Part shown: piece after piece, positions 59,625 through 64,000 of the stretch | Numbering within the stretch: the first letter of the stretch is position 1 | Layout of the letters: each line of letters opens with the position of its first letter | Assembly (NCBI GenBank): GCA_010093515.1 | Contig: MU001680.1 | Span: 620,736 to 684,735, forward strand | Length of the DNA: 64,000 nucleotides | DNA from: Lineolata rhizophorae | Lineage: Eukaryota; Ascomycota; Dothideomycetes; Lineolatales; Lineolataceae | Direction of reading: 5' to 3' | Made by a program: the position numbers and the translations under genes | The notes under the pieces: generated by a model | What the model was told of the DNA's origin: nothing | Seen by the model: only the letters and a program-made list of their open reading frames with translations | Databases searched by the model: none

Positions 59625-61215
59625 TTACACTCTCTGAATTGGTTTCCATCCGAACTTCGCTATCCTCGTAACAATATACAAAAGCCCGCTAGATAGCATC
59701 AACACCCCACCCCAGATCCAGATAGCATTGTATCCGCCAGACTTCAGCACTGCGCCGCCAATCGGCGACCCGATAAGTATGCCGATGGCTGCGAAGCCAA
59801 ACGCCATGCCCATGCGCGTGCCAATATAGCCGCGATTGGGAGTCAGCATGACTACTATGGTCGCCGGGATCGATACGAATGCGCCAGAGGTAAATCCAAA
59901 TAGCGCACATATCACAATAGTGGTGGCTAGGCTACTGACGGGAATGAGGCACAGAATTAGGACACCACTCACAACCGTAGCCGGGATGAAGACATTGAAC
60001 GGCCCAATCTTGCCGGCGATGAAGTTGGGAATCGCGCGACCGAATGTTGAAGCTGCGTTGAGGATGGAGAGGAGGTAGAAAGCGAGGTCCTCGTCGGCTA
60101 TGCCCTCTACGATCGCGAAGCTTTCGACGTAAACGAAAGGCATGTACAACCCCATGAAGCCAATGAAGGAGGCGAGCGTAAAGAGGAGGAAGGGAACATC
60201 GCGGAAGGCGGACCAGTCGATCAGAGAGCGCATCGTCTCAGGGACTACGCGCATTTTTATGACCGCGTTTGGAATCAGAAGCGTCGCAAGGCAAACGAAC
60301 CCGATAATACGGACCGCCCAGGGGAAGCCAGTCTCCGAAATAAGTCTGGAGAGCATGATCGGGTAAAGGACGCCACCTAGAAATGGTTAACACTCTAGTC
60401 CTATGAGCTACTGCTATGAGTGACTCACCCAGACTTGAACCGGTCGCAGCTATGCCAATGCTGAAAGCGAGCTTTTTCCTGAAGTAAGTTGACAGAATAG
60501 CAACGCTGGGTACGACGAGAAGGCCCGGCCCTAGGCCAATACAAAACGCTTGCGCAAGGAGTACTTCCCAGTACTCTTCGCACAGACTGAGCATCATGTG
60601 GCCGAAGACGATCAGAAAGGAGCCAACCGCCATGATGATGCGTAGATAACCAGCGTCATACATGGGTCCGGCAAGTGTGCCAACAAACAGCAGCAAGAAA
60701 GCCTGCACACTGCCTATCCAGGCGATTGAAGACGGACTATTGTTTCGCAGAAGATATGACTGATAGTATGTCTGGTATACGCCGTATGTGTTCGTAATGC
60801 CCCTGTAAAGGAGGCCGTTAGCCTCATTCTAACAGGGTCATGGTAGAGCATAGCAATCAAGGCCTCACCATGAGTTGAAGAACAGAAAGAACGACCCCAA
60901 AACCTGCAACCATGAGCTCAACCCACCATCCGGGATCGCAGCAACATTGCTAACAGACGTGGTTTTATCTTCCGTTTTGGCCGCCGCCGCTGCCACCTCG
61001 GGGTCGTTGCCCTTGGCTTCGACCGCCGCCTCCACCTGTTCTACGCCATTGGAGTCTTTAGATGAAGAGGCGCTCTGCGCGTCTTTACCCAAGCCATCTT
61101 CATTGTTGCGGTTGACGAGTGGCTTCTCATCCCTTTTTGGTGCTTCCTCAGTGTTCTCTTCTTTGTTCCTAGCATCCATGTGGTTCATAGGAGCAGCAAG
61201 ATCAACAATCAGCAA
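59625..61215 (-). CDS. MFS transporter, monocarboxylate (SLC16-like) family
   Basis: Twelve-helix major facilitator of the fungal monocarboxylate-permease-like group, 490 aa; the substrate is unknown. Exons are 61215-60869, 60802-60429 and 60376-59625. The first 90 residues are a polar cytosolic tail rich in Glu, Lys, Ala and Asn. IPDGGLSSWLQVLGSFFLFFNSWG, the family signature in helix 1, crosses intron 1. Helix 2-6 features are SIAWIGSVQAFLLLFVG, GLGPGLLVVPSVAILSTYF and SIGIAATGSSLGGVLYP, the last across intron 2. The second half has SILNAASTFGRAIPNFIAGK and GFAAIGILIGSPIGGAVL. Start choice: ATGs at 61215, 61188 and 61179 are all in frame. The family includes riboflavin, monocarboxylate and secondary-metabolite exporters. 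It lies between a monooxygenase and a reductase gene, which fits a small catabolic or export module but does not prove one. Confidence 0.9.
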
Positions 61216-62355
61216 CGGGTGATGAAGTTCTTGAGAAGTCGGCCAATCGAGCGATATGAACCAGCCGAGGCGAGAGTCATGCGAAAAATGTTTTAACGGG
61301 AAGCAAAATAGTGTTTAAAAAAAAAGGTTCGCTGTAGCCTCAAGATCTCTGACGTGGAAACAGAAGCTTAAATAAACAAATATCTAGGAGGATCACTCCT
61401 TACTATGAAAATGCTAAACTCATCTTAAATTAAACTTACCACATTTAGATTTCCCATAGGGCTTCTCGGCTCTGCTTTCTCCCACCGTGATGGCTGGCTG
61501 TACGGAGGCCTGCAACCAACTGAGGCTTTGATGGTGCTGACGCTGTTTTGCTCGGGCTTGAAAATGGTTCTTATCTCCGGATAGTTAATGGACATAGAAA
61601 GGACTTTACAATAACCCCGCAGTTTGACAGAGAGTATACATCTGTATGGAGTAAGATGTGGCCGACTACAATCAAAGTACTCAGTCTCTGCGCTTTAATT
61701 AGTCGATTATATGGAGCCTCAAGGCATTTGAAATCGTACAATGACTCTCGGGGCTTGATGATTTCGGCCGCCTGAGTATAAGACTGCTTTCGAGCACACC
61801 AAAGCCATCCCCAAATGCAAAGCACGCCAAAAAATGGCGATGAGCTCTACGTGACATGTCCGAGCTAAGCTTGTACGATCGGAAGCTTCACTCTACATGG
61901 CGGCTTTCATTCAATCACACTAAACAACAGACAGAACTTTTAGCTAATCCTTTTACTCTTAGGCATATTCCGACAATCAAGATCTCTGGTTCGAGCTTCT
62001 CTAGCGAGTGGATACGAGAACTCACTAACATGATCTAAGCTTCCATGAGGACCGGGCAGTTCGAGTTGTAAGTGACCACAGGCAAATAGAGTGAAATGTA
62101 AGGCATTGCAGTTCGCCATTGCTTGTTCACCGCAATTCAATCCACTCTCGCAACCTCGCGGTCTTATGCTAAATCCGATTTAACAGAGTATCTTGCTTCA
62201 GAATGCTTCTCTAAGTCCGGCTAAGTCTGGCTAATGCCGTCTGAGAGATCACCGCTGTCTACTATACATGTGGCTGATGAGGTTTGAAAACGGGTGGCCT
62301 TGAACGTCGGCATTCCTATTTATCTCTTTGCCCGGAGTTCGCTAGTCTCTACACC
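61216..62355. other. divergent intergenic region
   Basis: 1.1 kb between the divergent transporter and reductase genes, so it holds both promoters. AT-rich in 61.3-62.1 kb. An A-run at 61316-61325 and repeats of GGCTAA(G/T) near 62218-62232 are visible. No gene was seen. Confidence 0.5.
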
Positions 62356-63471
62356 ATGTCGCCCGGCCTTCCCTCTCAACACCGCGCTCTAGTGTTCGAA
62401 ACCGTCGAGGCCGGTTTCCAGCTCAAAACGATCCCAACACTACAGCCCATCCCCGGCAGCGCCGTCGTTCGCATAGCGGCGGCCGGAGTGCTATCCTACT
62501 CCCGCGAGATCTACAACGGGCAGCGGCACTACGAGTTCCCCAAGCCGATCGTCGGCGGCTTCAGCGCCGTCGGCCACGTCGCCGCGCTCGGGCCGGACGC
62601 CGCTTCGCTGAGGCCCGGGCAGCTCGTCTACGTCGACTGCGTCGTTCGCGGGCGCGACGACCCGAGCGCGCTTTTCCTGTCGGCCATCCACGAGGGCTTC
62701 AGCGACGGCAGCAGGCGGCTGATGCGGGACGTCTGGCGCGACGGGCCCATGGCCGAGTTCGCCAGGGCGCCGCTGGAGAACTGCATCGCGCTGGACGAGG
62801 CCCGCCTGTGCCGCGGCCTCGGCTATTCCCCCCTCGACTTGATGTACATGTGCTATCTGCTCGTGCCATACGGCGGGCTGCGCGACATCGGGCTCGAGCC
62901 GGGCGAGACGGTCGTCGTGTGTCCGGCGACCGGGGGCTTTGGCGGGGCGGGCGTGCAGGTTGCGGTCGCGATGGGCGCGAGGGTGATCGCCATGGGCCGC
63001 AATGAGAGCGAGTTGGCCAGGTTGAAAGAGCACGTGACGAAGGGCACGCCGGGGGCGAATGTCGAAACGGTGAAGATCACGGGAGACGACGATACGGATA
63101 CCGCGGCATTGCAAGCTTGTGGCACCATCGATGCCGTGTTGGATATTTCGCCGCCGGCTGCGGCTAAGTCGACGTACTTGAAGAGTGCTATAAGGGCGCT
63201 GCGGCGCAACGGACGATGTAGTATGATGGGCTACGTGATGGATTTCATGCCGGGTGTCAAAGTCATGGGCAGTAACATTACGCTTAAAGGGAAGCTAATG
63301 TACGAGAGAGAGGACATGCTGCAGTTTGTGAAGATGCTGGAAAGCGGTCTGTTTCCAAAAGGAAAGGAGTTCGTAGACACGAAAGCTTTCGGGTTGGAAA
63401 ACTGGAAAGAAGGGTTTGACGTAGCAGCAGAGTACACCGGCGTTGGTAGGTCGGTGGTTTTTACGCCGTGA
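62356..63471 (+). CDS. zinc-less MDR-family oxidoreductase
   Basis: Medium-chain dehydrogenase/reductase, 371 aa, intronless; probably an NADPH-dependent reductase of unknown substrate. The GroES-like N-terminal domain has PGSAVVRIAAAGVLSYSREI and FSAVGHVAALGPDAASLRPGQLVYVD. The cofactor motif is ATGGFGGAGVQVAVAMGARVIAMGRN, followed by IDAVLDISPPAAA and the C-terminal block GYVMDFMPGVKVMGSNITLKGKLMY. The usual catalytic-zinc Cys and GHE are absent (LSYS and GFSAVG in their places), and the four-Cys structural zinc lobe is also missing. That points to reductase rather than zinc alcohol-dehydrogenase chemistry. The start at 62356 is preferred to the in-frame 62284 because family similarity begins just after it. 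It is divergent from the MFS transporter. Confidence 0.85.
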   Translation: MSPGLPSQHRALVFETVEAGFQLKTIPTLQPIPGSAVVRIAAAGVLSYSREIYNGQRHYEFPKPIVGGFSAVGHVAALGPDAASLRPGQLVYVDCVVRGRDDPSALFLSAIHEGFSDGSRRLMRDVWRDGPMAEFARAPLENCIALDEARLCRGLGYSPLDLMYMCYLLVPYGGLRDIGLEPGETVVVCPATGGFGGAGVQVAVAMGARVIAMGRNESELARLKEHVTKGTPGANVETVKITGDDDTDTAALQACGTIDAVLDISPPAAAKSTYLKSAIRALRRNGRCSMMGYVMDFMPGVKVMGSNITLKGKLMYEREDMLQFVKMLESGLFPKGKEFVDTKAFGLENWKEGFDVAAEYTGVGRSVVFTP

Positions 63472-64000
63472 TCTCCGTCGGGGTCTTGAGATTGCACGGC
63501 GCGCCGCATTCGTCACTGAAGGTCAATTTCATGTAAATATAAGCACGAGCAGACAGAGCTATTCCAGGAACTCAACTCAGTAAGCTTCGAAACGAACCTA
63601 GTAAGCGCGACTAATAGACGAAAAAGCAACCGACATTCTAAGCCGTCGATCAGTCACCAAAATAGAGCCTTGCAGCACAAACCGAACTAGACTACAACTA
63701 GAGGCAATCCACTGGAGTGATATTTCCCCTCAATTTGTCAATGCCTTAAAAGCAAGCTTCAAGAGCATGCACCCTGGTAATCATACGAGTGCAACGTAAA
63801 AGGTTTGGGGGGACGAAGCAGATTTGCAATAGGTCAGTCATTCAAGGCGTCCAGCCGATATGAAACATAGCTACATGGGCGACAAACAAGGGTTCAGGTG
63901 CAATATCTCAAAGGCGCATGGCTTGTTGAAAGTGCTAGTCTGTTGCCACGTGAGAAGCATCTGGGCCTGCTTGGATTGTTCTTTTGTCTATTCTCGGGGT
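63472..64000. other. right end, no gene seen
   Basis: 3' flank of the reductase gene. The remaining half kilobase has no open frame with known motifs. Confidence 0.5.

Noticed and set aside
62491-63114. 207-codon minus-strand frame
   Set aside because: It is antisense to the MDR oxidoreductase gene, rich in Arg, Ala and His only.
49367-63471. Secondary-metabolite gene cluster
   Set aside because: No synthase, and housekeeping genes (TFIIIC subunit) lie between the Ayg1-like hydrolase and the right-end oxidoreductases.
1-64000. LTR elements, DNA transposons, CRISPR arrays or bacterial-type systems
   Set aside because: I saw no terminal repeats, transposase or reverse-transcriptase motifs, spacer arrays or operons. 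A computed self-alignment could still reveal short repeats.

Overview
This is nuclear DNA of a filamentous ascomycete (Pezizomycotina). The genes have short introns, mostly 45-90 bases, with GT..AG ends and CTAAC-type branch points, and the proteins are typical fungal orthologues. Intergenic DNA between 40 and 44 kb is rich in CCTAGGTAGG and CCTACCTACG motifs, which I associate with Sordariomycetes; that class assignment is a guess. I recognise no rRNA, tRNA, CRISPR, bacterial operon or intact mobile element.

Layout. 1-2.1 kb is gene-poor, with a possible decayed coding relic on the minus strand. 2.2-4.0 kb holds a patatin-like phospholipase gene with a frame conflict. 5.2-12.1 kb is a divergent pair: cohesin RAD21 (minus) and the Golgi Ca/Mn P-type ATPase PMR1 (plus). 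12.8-14.4 kb is a nine-exon LaeA-like methyltransferase (minus). 14.4-17.0 kb is gene-free. 17.0-18.2 kb is a short-chain dehydrogenase. 18.4-31.7 kb is a divergent pair of large translation genes: a DHX29-like helicase (minus) and GCN1 (plus), sharing a 396-base promoter. A second dehydrogenase (33.1-34.2), SUA5 (34.7-36.5) and SEC18 (37.3-40.2) follow. 40.2-47.8 kb is mostly noncoding around the small KXD1-type gene (44.2-45.1). Then come a small conserved nuclear-type protein (47.8-48.4), an Ayg1-like hydrolase (49.4-51.4), one or two unknown genes (52.9-54.9) and a TFIIIC tau55/Sfc7 subunit (55.2-56.4). The right end has a FAD monooxygenase, a monocarboxylate-type MFS transporter and a zinc-less MDR oxidoreductase.

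Most genes are housekeeping: cohesion, Golgi ion supply, vesicle fusion, tRNA t6A synthesis, Pol III transcription and translation control. Accessory character is limited to the patatin gene, the methyltransferase, the two dehydrogenases, the Ayg1-like hydrolase and the 57-63.5 kb trio. No polyketide synthase, NRPS or terpene synthase is visible, so a secondary-metabolite cluster is not supported. Exon boundaries were worked out by hand from reading frame, splice signals and family similarity. For every spliced gene except the phospholipase the exon sum is a multiple of three.
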